In this document: positions 1-5,931 of the stretch, piece by piece | How the letters are laid out: every line of letters starts with the position of its first letter | Position numbering within the stretch: position 1 is the first letter of the stretch | Source: Sphingomonadales bacterium | GTDB lineage: Bacteria > Pseudomonadota > Alphaproteobacteria > Sphingomonadales > Sphingomonadaceae | DNA: 5,931 nucleotides | NCBI GenBank assembly: GCA_025360285.1 | Contig: JANYCM010000398.1 | Span: 1 to 5,931, forward strand | Reading direction: 5' to 3' | Position numbers and translations under genes: made by a program | Notes under the pieces: generated by a model | What the model was told of the DNA's origin: nothing | Database searches by the model: none | What the model saw: only the letters and a program-made list of their open reading frames with translations

Positions 1-241
1 GGAGCTGAACGAAGCCTTTGCTGTGCAGGTGCTGTATTGCGCCGATGTGCTGGGGATCGATCCTGAACTGCTCAACGTCAATGGCGGCGCGATTTCGATC
101 GGACATCCGTACGGCATGACCGGCGCGCGCTGCACCGGCCATGCGCTGATCGAAGGCAAGCGCCGCGGCGCGAAATATGTCGTCGTCACGATGTGCGTCG
201 GCGGCGGCATGGGTGCTGCCGGGCTGTTCGAGGTTTATTGA
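1..241 (+). CDS. Thiolase family protein (acetyl-CoA acyltransferase), C-terminal part only
   Basis: The reading frame is already open at base 2 and gives 79 residues before TGA, so this is the last fifth or so of a roughly 390-residue enzyme. Three thiolase C-terminal signatures are visible: NEAFA at residues 3-7, GGAISIGHPYGMTGAR at 28-43 with the catalytic His35, and CVGGGMG at 65-71 with Cys65, which serves as the acid/base cysteine in the family. The N-terminal nucleophilic cysteine is outside the window. Thiolases exchange acyl groups between CoA thioesters, either cleaving 3-ketoacyl-CoA in beta-oxidation or condensing two acetyl-CoA units, in the cytoplasm. The fragment does not show which direction applies, so no gene symbol is given. 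Family assignment is firm. Confidence 0.95.
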   Translation, partial: ELNEAFAVQVLYCADVLGIDPELLNVNGGAISIGHPYGMTGARCTGHALIEGKRRGAKYVVVTMCVGGGMGAAGLFEVY

Positions 242-248
242 GGTTGTT

Positions 249-274
249 GGGGCGGGGACTTCGGTTCTCGCCCC
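249..274. terminator. Hairpin terminator with UUCG tetraloop between convergent genes
   Basis: An 11-pair stem (arm 249-259 GGGGCGGGGAC, arm 264-274) closes on the loop TTCG at 260-263 with a C-G closing pair, the exceptionally stable cUUCGg form. Two of the 11 pairs are G-T wobbles. It begins 8 bp after the thiolase stop and its last base is the first base of the vapC stop codon (TAG on the minus strand, 274-276), so it fills the convergent gap. No clear T-run follows on either strand. It is therefore either a U-poor terminator or a 3'-end stabilising hairpin. The structure is seen in the sequence; the function is inferred. Confidence 0.75.
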
Positions 275-666
275 TACCCAAACCATATTTCAAGATCGAG
301 ATCATGAATGGCACGGAAATCATCGCCATTCATGGTGATGAACCTTGCTCCTGAGACGATCGCCTGGGCTGCAAGCATTCGATCAATCGTACGGGGCCGC
401 GAATAGCCAAGTGCTCCGACGAGTTGGCCATATTCGGCAGCAGCATCATTGTCGAATGGCAAAACGGCAACTGTGTTCAGAAATTCGTCGAGCATGGCCC
501 GTCGACTTGCGGCGTTTGCCGGGTCCTTGGCGACACCGTTTTCGAGTTCCGATCGGGTCAACGCCGATATGGCGAGCGGTGGATCGAGCAGGGATACAGC
601 ATGAGTGATACCCTCATGACCTTCCAGCAAATGGATCACGACACTCGCATCGAGTAAACAGGCCAT
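274..666 (-). CDS. vapC: VapC-type PIN-domain ribonuclease toxin
   Basis: This 130-residue protein fits the VapC family in length and pattern. The PIN-domain acidic residues expected to hold Mg2+ are all present: Asp6 in LLDAS, Glu40 in SELENG, Asp95 in TIDRMLAAQA and Asp116 in MNGDDF. VapC toxins are endoribonucleases that typically cut tRNA or rRNA and halt translation when the antitoxin is degraded. I chose ATG at 664-666 because the protein then starts MACLLDAS, as is usual for VapC, and an AGG lies 7-8 bases upstream, inside the end of vapB. A GTG at 685-687 would add seven residues and overlap vapB. The stop of vapB lies 8 bp before this start, so the two genes are translationally close and surely one operon. 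Nothing suggests that the toxin is inactivated. Its RNA target cannot be read from the sequence. Confidence 0.92.
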   Translation of the reverse strand: MACLLDASVVIHLLEGHEGITHAVSLLDPPLAISALTRSELENGVAKDPANAASRRAMLDEFLNTVAVLPFDNDAAAEYGQLVGALGYSRPRTIDRMLAAQAIVSGARFITMNGDDFRAIHDLDLEIWFG

Positions 667-674
667 TTTGTGGC

Positions 675-917
675 CTATTTGGTCCACCCGCGTTCCGGAA
701 ACTCGATGGGTTCACGCACCCACGGTGTTGTAGGCTTGGGCAAGTTCCGCAAATTCTCGATCATCGTTGCAATACTCTGCCGCACTGGTCGAATGGTGAT
801 CTCATTGCCCTTGCGGACAATCTCCACTTCGGTCCCTGGACCAAAACCGATATCCTTCGGCAATCGCACCGCCTCGCTGTTGCCACTCCGGAACGTCCTG
901 GTCGTAACAGCGTTCAT
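675..917 (-). CDS. vapB: VapB-type antitoxin with AbrB/SpoVT DNA-binding domain
   Basis: An 80-residue protein with the swapped-hairpin AbrB/SpoVT (MazE-like) fold signature near its N-terminus: FRSGNSEAVRLPKD at residues 9-22, followed by GTEVEIVRKGNEITIRP (28-44). The C-terminal half, including FPERGW at 73-78, is the part that normally wraps round the PIN toxin. In this family the antitoxin binds VapC and, as a complex, represses its own promoter. ATG at 915-917 was chosen because the conserved domain starts right after it and a purine-rich GAGAGAGA stretch lies just upstream. The frame stays open to 1064, but that extension runs into the divergent helicase gene and through the likely promoter, so it is not credible. 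Its GC content is lower than that of the flanking genes, consistent with acquisition as a module. Confidence 0.93.
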   Translation of the reverse strand: MNAVTTRTFRSGNSEAVRLPKDIGFGPGTEVEIVRKGNEITIRPVRQSIATMIENLRNLPKPTTPWVREPIEFPERGWTK

Positions 918-942
918 GGCGTCTCTCTCGCTTGGATAGCTG

Positions 943-971
943 CGTATATACCAGTCCTTGCCCAGCCGCAA
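943..971 (-). promoter_or_regulatory. Probable vapBC promoter
   Basis: Read on the minus strand, TTGCGG (966-971) and TATACG (943-948) are separated by 17 bp, a good sigma-70 type pair. The expected start of transcription, near 936, would leave a short leader of about 20 bases before the vapB ATG at 917. The element lies in the only non-coding gap upstream of the pair. The call is by consensus match only. Confidence 0.5.
944..951. promoter_or_regulatory. Palindrome over the vapBC -10 region, candidate VapBC operator
   Basis: GTATATAC is a perfect 8-bp palindrome overlapping the proposed -10 box, with CTG (940-942) and CAG (952-954) flanking it one base off exact symmetry. VapB and MazE family antitoxins commonly autorepress by binding short palindromes at their promoter. 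The palindrome is seen; the role is inferred from position. The same 115 bp must also carry the helicase promoter, so binding could affect both directions. Confidence 0.4.
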
Positions 972-1032
972 TTCCGTGTGCGCCGCAGCATAACTCGCCA
1001 AAGCCGCAGAAATCAGGCATAGCGCCGCCATC

Positions 1033-2832
<1,800 letters not shown>

Positions 2833-2838
2833 CCTTCA

Positions 2839-3303
2839 ATGCGCATTCTCGTCGATGCCGATGCATGCCCGGTCAAGGATGACATTTACCGCACGGCGAT
2901 CCGCCACGGCGTCGCGGTTGTCGTGGTGTCGAATAGCGGCATGCGCCTGCCAGGCCATCCGCTGGTGACGCAAATGGTGGTCAGCGACAGCTTTGATGCA
3001 GCGGATGACTGGATTGCCGCTGCGGCTGGCCCGGCAACAATCGCCATCACCGGGGACATTTTGCTCGCCGATCGCTGCCTGAAGGCGGGGTCGGTGGTGT
3101 TGGCGCATAATGGCAAACCCTTCACCAGCAATTCGATCGGTTCGGCCATCGCCGTGCGCGCCATCATGGCCGATCTGCGCGCTGGCGGCGACGGCTTGCC
3201 TGGCGGCCCGGCGGCCTTTTCCAAGGCAGATCGATCACAGCTTCTACAGGCACTCGATAAGGCCCTGGTCCGGCTGAAGCGCCAGCAGATCGGATCGGTA
3301 TGA
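2839..3303 (+). CDS. yaiI: YaiI/YqxD family protein (UPF0178, DUF188)
   Basis: A 154-residue protein, the usual length for this family, with its conserved blocks: DADACPVK at 6-13, TGDILLADRCLKAG at 71-84, NGKPFT at 91-96 and GGPAAFSKADRSQLLQAL at 122-139. The conserved aspartates near the N-terminus and in TGD recall the acidic site of PIN-like nucleases, and the family is generally grouped with the PIN-like fold. A biochemical role is not settled. ATG at 2839 follows the helicase stop by 6 bp, and an AGGG at 2825-2828, inside the end of the helicase gene, is its likely ribosome binding site. Co-transcription with the RNA helicase is therefore very likely and suggests, by inference only, a role in RNA handling. 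Confidence 0.93.
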   Translation: MRILVDADACPVKDDIYRTAIRHGVAVVVVSNSGMRLPGHPLVTQMVVSDSFDAADDWIAAAAGPATIAITGDILLADRCLKAGSVVLAHNGKPFTSNSIGSAIAVRAIMADLRAGGDGLPGGPAAFSKADRSQLLQALDKALVRLKRQQIGSV

Positions 3304-3308
3304 TATTG

Positions 3309-3339
3309 GCCTGATAGCATTGCGGGCGTTTCTTTTTTT
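3309..3339 (+). terminator. Weak candidate terminator after yaiI
   Basis: A seven-T run at 3333-3339 begins 30 bp after the yaiI stop. The only stem I can draw before it is short: GCCT 3309-3312 against GGGC 3324-3327, with one wobble and an 11-base loop, and a gap of five bases before the T-run. The T-tract is clear in a GC-rich setting; the hairpin is marginal. Confidence 0.3.
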
Positions 3340-3417
3340 GTCGTTGATTGCAAGTATTGATTGATTCAATGCCGTTTCAGATCGACGTACAAAGCGTCTG
3401 TTCGTTAAAATGTCTCA

Positions 3418-3455
3418 GTTTAAATATAACACAAAATGTGATTGCAAATTTAAAC
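3418..3455. repeat. Nested inverted repeat
   Basis: Perfect 8-bp arms GTTTAAAT (3418-3425) and ATTTAAAC (3448-3455) enclose 22 bp. Within that lies a second inverted pair, CACA (3430-3433) and TGTG (3437-3440), three bases apart. The two centres differ by about 1.5 bp. It could be an operator or a cruciform-prone element in the AT-rich island; the position, about 250 bp upstream of the next start codon, fits a distal regulator site. Function is unknown. Confidence 0.6.
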
Positions 3456-3463
3456 AGTAATTT

Positions 3464-3492
3464 TTGATAATTTTGTCTATTATGTTGATAAT
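3464..3492 (+). promoter_or_regulatory. Candidate sigma-70 type promoter P1 upstream of the alanine-rich gene
   Basis: TTGATA (3464-3469) and GATAAT (3487-3492) each match the consensus at five of six positions and stand 17 bp apart. If used, transcription would start near 3499 and give a leader of about 205 bases that includes the inverted repeats at 3566-3616. Promoter look-alikes are common in AT-rich DNA, so the confidence is moderate. A further TTGACA at 3514-3519, with TAGAAA 15 bp on (3535-3540), is a weaker alternative. Confidence 0.4.
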
Positions 3493-3493
3493 T
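3464..3493. repeat. Direct repeat TTGATAATT spaced by 21 bp
   Basis: The nine bases TTGATAATT occur at 3464-3472 and again at 3485-3493, a start-to-start distance of 21 bp, or two helical turns. This would put two protein sites on the same DNA face. The pair coincides with the -35 and -10 boxes of candidate promoter P1, so occupancy would be expected to block it. In DNA of such low complexity, chance is a real alternative. Confidence 0.45.
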
Positions 3494-3565
3494 AAATTTA
3501 TGTACACAATTATTTGACAAAAATAATAACGTTTTAGAAATTATCCTCTGATTTTTCTAGAATGT

Positions 3566-3616
3566 AGTTGTTATTTCACATTACAGCGTGAAATTGTTAA
3601 CGTTAGAGTAACAACT
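3566..3616. repeat. Overlapping inverted repeats with alternative pairings
   Basis: Outer arms AGTTGTTA (3566-3573) and TAACAACT (3609-3616) are perfect 8-bp complements. Inside them ATTTCAC (3573-3579) and GTGAAAT (3588-3594) are perfect 7-bp arms around an 8-base loop. A third pair, TTGTTA (3594-3599), also matches TAACAA (3609-3614), so the right outer arm has two mutually exclusive partners. The ATTTCAC/GTGAAAT pair looks like a dimeric repressor site. The set sits directly upstream of the TTGACA at 3625, where an activator or repressor would act. If transcribed from P1 it could instead fold as a leader RNA. Confidence 0.6.
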
Positions 3617-3624
3617 CATTTTTG

Positions 3625-3654
3625 TTGACAATGCCGCAGCCCGAAGGGATTAAT
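3625..3654 (+). promoter_or_regulatory. Candidate proximal promoter P2 of the alanine-rich gene
   Basis: A consensus -35 box TTGACA (3625-3630) is followed after 18 bp by ATTAAT (3649-3654), a four-of-six -10 match. The AT-rich DNA just upstream could act as an UP element. Transcription from about 3661 would give a leader of some 43 bases ending in a strong ribosome binding site. It is the best-placed promoter for the gene at 3704. Confidence 0.5.
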
Positions 3655-3689
3655 CGCTGCGAACATAATGACGTATGCATCGACAAATT

Positions 3690-3697
3690 GGGGGTGA
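3690..3697 (+). promoter_or_regulatory. Strong ribosome binding site for the alanine-rich gene
   Basis: GGGGGTGA, extended by TTC, matches the long anti-Shine-Dalgarno complement GGAGGTGATC at nearly every position and ends six bases before ATG 3704. It fixes the start codon and implies efficient translation. The helicase gene in the same window has no comparable site. Confidence 0.75.
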
Positions 3698-3703
3698 TTC
3701 GAT

Positions 3704-4390
3704 ATGGCCAGCAAACCAGCAGATGCCAAAGCCAGTAGCGCTGTGACCTATCCCGTTGATCCGGTGTTTGTTCAACTTAACCTGGCCGTCAAATATGCTA
3801 ATGAATGTGATCCGGATGTTGTCGCCGCACAGGTCGCGACCAATCTTCAGGGCTATCTCGCTTCGTTGACCGCAGCGGTCACCCAGCCAACGACCAGCGA
3901 CCCCTGTGCCGCCGCCGATGCCACCATTGCGCCGCTGTGCCTGACCCGATCGCTGGCGCTCAGCGCGGCGCAAAACACCTATGATGGCGCCGCCGCAGCG
4001 GCGCAAACCGCCTTTGTGACGGCGCGCGCTGCCTGGGCGATGGCGGTCAAGAGCTATAATTACGCCATGAGCAACGCCCAGTTGACGATCAATTCAACCG
4101 TTGCCGGCGATGTTGCGACCTATAACCAGAAGCAGAACCCTGATTCGCAAAGCCGCAATCAGATGCTTTATTATACCATGCAGGAAGCGGCGGCGACGGC
4201 GTTGCAGACCTATGAAAGCGTGGCCCAGTCCGCTGGCGCCACTTTGGCCGCGGCGGCCGGCGCCCTGCTGACTGCCTATGCCGCCTATGTGACCGCGCTG
4301 GAAGTCGCGCAGGCCGCTCTGATGGTCGGCAACGCGACCGCGTATCAGGCGTTCTGGGCCAGTGTCGAGGCGGTGCTCGACGCCAGCTGA
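3704..4390 (+). CDS. Unrecognised alanine-rich, probably helical protein
   Basis: I do not recognise this 228-residue protein. Alanine makes up 61 residues (27%), charge is low and net acidic (15 Asp/Glu against 8 Lys/Arg), and tyrosine is frequent (13). The N-terminus is polar with no signal peptide. After an N-terminal helix-like stretch (20-60), a linker holds Cys68 and Cys79 with prolines; Cys35 is the third cysteine. Residues 84-128 and 161-224 look like long helices, separated by a Gln/Asn/Ser-rich segment at 141-153. The two helical halves show faint similarity at an offset of 77 residues (TY at 92-93 and 169-170, Tyr118 and Tyr195, AQ at 125-126 and 202-203). Segment 179-208 is hydrophobic enough to be borderline for membrane association but is mostly alanine. 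Codon use is GC-rich like its neighbours, unlike its AT-rich upstream DNA. It is monocistronic and converges on the serine hydrolase gene. The gene is well supported by frame and ribosome binding site; function is unknown. Confidence 0.85.
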   Translation: MASKPADAKASSAVTYPVDPVFVQLNLAVKYANECDPDVVAAQVATNLQGYLASLTAAVTQPTTSDPCAAADATIAPLCLTRSLALSAAQNTYDGAAAAAQTAFVTARAAWAMAVKSYNYAMSNAQLTINSTVAGDVATYNQKQNPDSQSRNQMLYYTMQEAAATALQTYESVAQSAGATLAAAAGALLTAYAAYVTALEVAQAALMVGNATAYQAFWASVEAVLDAS

Positions 4391-4402
4391 CTGTCGGTCG
4401 AA

Positions 4403-5931
4403 TCAGCGTCGCCGGCACAAGCTTTCGCGGCACTTGGGCAATTGCCCGATCTGCCCCCGCGCGGGCCCGGCATCACTATTCTGCCGCTGTAAAGCGATAC
4501 TCATGCTGGCATCGCGGACGATCAGACCGCTTTTGTTACCATCATTGGTGATGACGAATTCGATGCCTGTGAAGCCGACGCCGGCGGTGACCAATGATTT
4601 GGTGCCATCGCCATTGACCTTGCTGGCCATGGGGACCGACCAAACGCTATTGCCCATCATCAGCACGCCTTTTTTGCGGCTGAAGGTCATCGTGCCGAGA
4701 TCGGGGCTGGCATAGCGGCTGGCGATTGTGGCGACGATGCCTGGGTCGGCGGGCCAGGTCAGCGCCTTGCGCATCGCGTCGAACGACGAGGGTTGCGCCG
4801 CCGCGTTGATCGTCGCCGCCGCTTCGGGCTTGCCGTCGTACAGCAGTTCCAGCACCCGGCGCATGAAGGGTTCAAGCAGCGCTTCGCCGCTTTCGCTGTT
4901 GGTCAGCAGCACGGCGCCAAAGCCCGCCGCCGGCAGGAAATAGAGATCGCTGCGATAACCGATCAACGAGCCGCCATGGTGAAACCAGGTGATATCGGCG
5001 GTCTTCCGGCCGACGAGGCCCATGCCATAAAAGCCATCGGCGCCAAGCTGCACATTGGGCAGGCGGCGGGCCAAGACATTTCCGGCCGAAATGAAGGGTT
5101 TGCCATCGGGCAATGTGCCTTCGCGCAGTTCGTTATCGACATAACGAATCAGGTCGCGCGCCGATGACCAGGCGGCGCCGGCAGGCCGGCTGGCATAGAC
5201 TGATCGATTGAAATCCAGATTGGCGATGGCCAGCGTGCCCGTGATGTCGGGGCCATGGGGACTGGCGTGATTGCCCGCCAGCGCCCGCCGCCAGTCAAAG
5301 GTGGTTTCGGTCATGCCAAGCGGATTGAAAATCTTTTCCTGCATCGCCTTGTCATAGGCGGCGCCCATTTCCATCCCCGGATAGGCGGCATGGCCGCCGA
5401 TGAACCCGGCGGCGGCGGCCATGGTGTTGCTGTACTGGAAACTTTCGCCGAACTTCGACGTGGGCTCAGTCGCTGCCAGATGCGCAAAGGTCGCCAGCGC
5501 CGATGTGTCCATGCGGCTGGTGAAACCATCGGGGAAATCGCGGCGCGGCATGCCGGTGCAGGCGCAGACGAGGTGGCGCAATTCCACTTTCGCGGTCGTT
5601 TCGGCACTGCCCAGACGGAAGGCGGGATAGATTTTCGTCACCTTGTCGGTCCAGGCGAAGCGGCCTTCATCGACTTCCTTGGCCAGCATCAGCGTCGTCA
5701 TGCCCTTGGTGTTCGACGCAATCATGAACAAGGTGTCGGCGGTCACGGGTGCCGGTTTGCCCAGTTCGCGAATGCCAAAGCCCCCGGAAAATATCAGCTT
5801 GCCATGATCTATGATCGCCAGCGACGCGCCGGGGATTTTCAGCTGCTGCATCGATGTCGCGACAAAGTCCTTAAGCGCCGCCAGACGCGCCGGATCAAGG
5901 TCATGGGCTGTCTGCCCGGCGAAACTTTCCC
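4403..5931 (-). CDS. Serine hydrolase of the class C beta-lactamase family (N-terminus beyond window)
   Basis: The frame is open to the window end: 26 codons precede the first internal ATG (5849-5851), and they continue the family pattern (LDPARLAALKDFVATSMQQ, then PGASLAIIDHGKLIF). That ATG is therefore not the start, and the gene is 5'-truncated. Counting from that Met, the active-site SxxK is Ser46-Asn-Thr-Lys49 in IASNTKGMTT, the YxN motif is Tyr140-Ser-Asn142, and the third motif is HHGG at 291-294. These are the three catalytic boxes of penicillin-binding-protein-like serine hydrolases (beta-lactamase AmpC, esterase EstB, D-aminopeptidases, and the large CubicO group). After about residue 370 a small beta-rich domain follows, as in many longer members, then a basic tail ending CRESLCRRR. 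Such proteins are often exported, but the signal region is not visible. The substrate cannot be told; an esterase or peptidase is more likely than a true beta-lactamase. Stop codons of this gene and the alanine-rich gene are 12 bp apart. Confidence 0.92.
   Translation of the reverse strand, partial: ESFAGQTAHDLDPARLAALKDFVATSMQQLKIPGASLAIIDHGKLIFSGGFGIRELGKPAPVTADTLFMIASNTKGMTTLMLAKEVDEGRFAWTDKVTKIYPAFRLGSAETTAKVELRHLVCACTGMPRRDFPDGFTSRMDTSALATFAHLAATEPTSKFGESFQYSNTMAAAAGFIGGHAAYPGMEMGAAYDKAMQEKIFNPLGMTETTFDWRRALAGNHASPHGPDITGTLAIANLDFNRSVYASRPAGAAWSSARDLIRYVDNELREGTLPDGKPFISAGNVLARRLPNVQLGADGFYGMGLVGRKTADITWFHHGGSLIGYRSDLYFLPAAGFGAVLLTNSESGEALLEPFMRRVLELLYDGKPEAAATINAAAQPSSFDAMRKALTWPADPGIVATIASRYASPDLGTMTFSRKKGVLMMGNSVWSVPMASKVNGDGTKSLVTAGVGFTGIEFVITNDGNKSGLIVRDASMSIALQRQNSDAGPARGQIGQLPKCRESLCRRR
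4436..4447. repeat. 12-bp perfect palindrome near the convergent gene ends
   Basis: GGGCAATTGCCC can fold as a four-pair stem with an AATT loop. It lies inside the last codons of the serine hydrolase, about 45 bp past the stop of the alanine-rich gene. It could help end transcription from the left, but it has no T-run and may simply be coding sequence. Confidence 0.3.

Larger units (their letters stand above)
3304..3703. other. 400-bp AT-rich intergenic region with dense repeat and promoter signals
   Basis: No convincing gene lies here on either strand. By hand count GC is about 40% in 3361-3420, 18% in 3421-3480, 17% in 3481-3540 and 28% in 3541-3600, against about 65-75% in sampled helicase lines. 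Composition returns to normal near 3630, just before the next gene. The stretch contains several separate elements listed individually: a nested inverted repeat at 3418-3455, 21-bp-spaced direct repeats at 3464-3493, overlapping inverted repeats at 3566-3616, and promoter-like pairs. Such AT-rich islands often attract xenogeneic silencers; in alphaproteobacteria the MucR/Ros zinc-finger proteins bind AT-rich promoter DNA. That link is inference. Confidence 0.8.

Noticed and set aside
667..687. GTG start for vapC adding seven residues
   Set aside because: The added MDQIGHK is unlike VapC N-termini, and the internal ATG at 666 has a better placed AGG and gives the standard start.
3304..3703. 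Replication origin or phage attachment site in the AT-rich region
   Set aside because: I find no DnaA-box cluster of the TTATNCACA type, no clear CtrA TTAA-N7-TTAA site, no integrase or tRNA gene and no duplicated att core.
3704..4390. Phasin (polyhydroxyalkanoate granule protein) suggested by alanine-rich helices and a thiolase in the window
   Set aside because: The phasin sequence pattern is not recognisable, the thiolase is 3.5 kb away behind unrelated genes, and alanine-rich helices alone are not diagnostic.
4456..4465. Palindrome CCCGCGCGGG
   Set aside because: It lies inside the serine hydrolase coding region, where high GC makes such short palindromes likely by chance, and no terminator features accompany it.
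5849..5851. ATG as the start of the serine hydrolase
   Set aside because: The frame continues upstream to the window edge with residues that fit the family's first helix, and the true start with any signal peptide must lie further out.

Overview
The window looks like chromosomal DNA from a high-GC alphaproteobacterium, most likely a sphingomonad. This is inferred from GC-rich codon use (about 65-75% GC in sampled helicase lines) and gene content, not from a marker gene. There are no rRNA or tRNA genes, insertion sequences or CRISPR arrays that I can see.

Left part (1-917): the 3' end of a thiolase gene on the plus strand converges on a minus-strand vapBC toxin-antitoxin pair. The two are separated by a compact hairpin with a UUCG tetraloop that ends exactly at the vapC stop codon. 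The vapBC genes are lower in GC than their neighbours and have their own promoter, with a palindrome over the -10 region, in the 115 bp before the divergent helicase gene.

Middle part (1033-3303): a 599-residue DEAD-box RNA helicase with a DbpA-type RNA-binding domain and a Pro/Gly/Arg-rich tail, followed after 6 bp by a YaiI/YqxD (UPF0178) gene. They probably form a two-gene operon linked to RNA metabolism.

Intergenic part (3304-3703): 400 bp of strikingly AT-rich DNA (about 21% GC over 3421-3600 by hand count). It holds promoter-like sequences, direct repeats and several inverted repeats, and leads into the next gene.

Right part (3704-5931): an unrecognised, alanine-rich (61 of 228 residues), probably all-helical protein with a strong ribosome binding site. 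It converges, with 12 bp between stop codons, on a minus-strand serine hydrolase of the class C beta-lactamase family whose N-terminus lies beyond the window. The best candidate for undescribed biology is the orphan alanine-rich gene together with its elaborate AT-rich upstream region. The other genes belong to known families.
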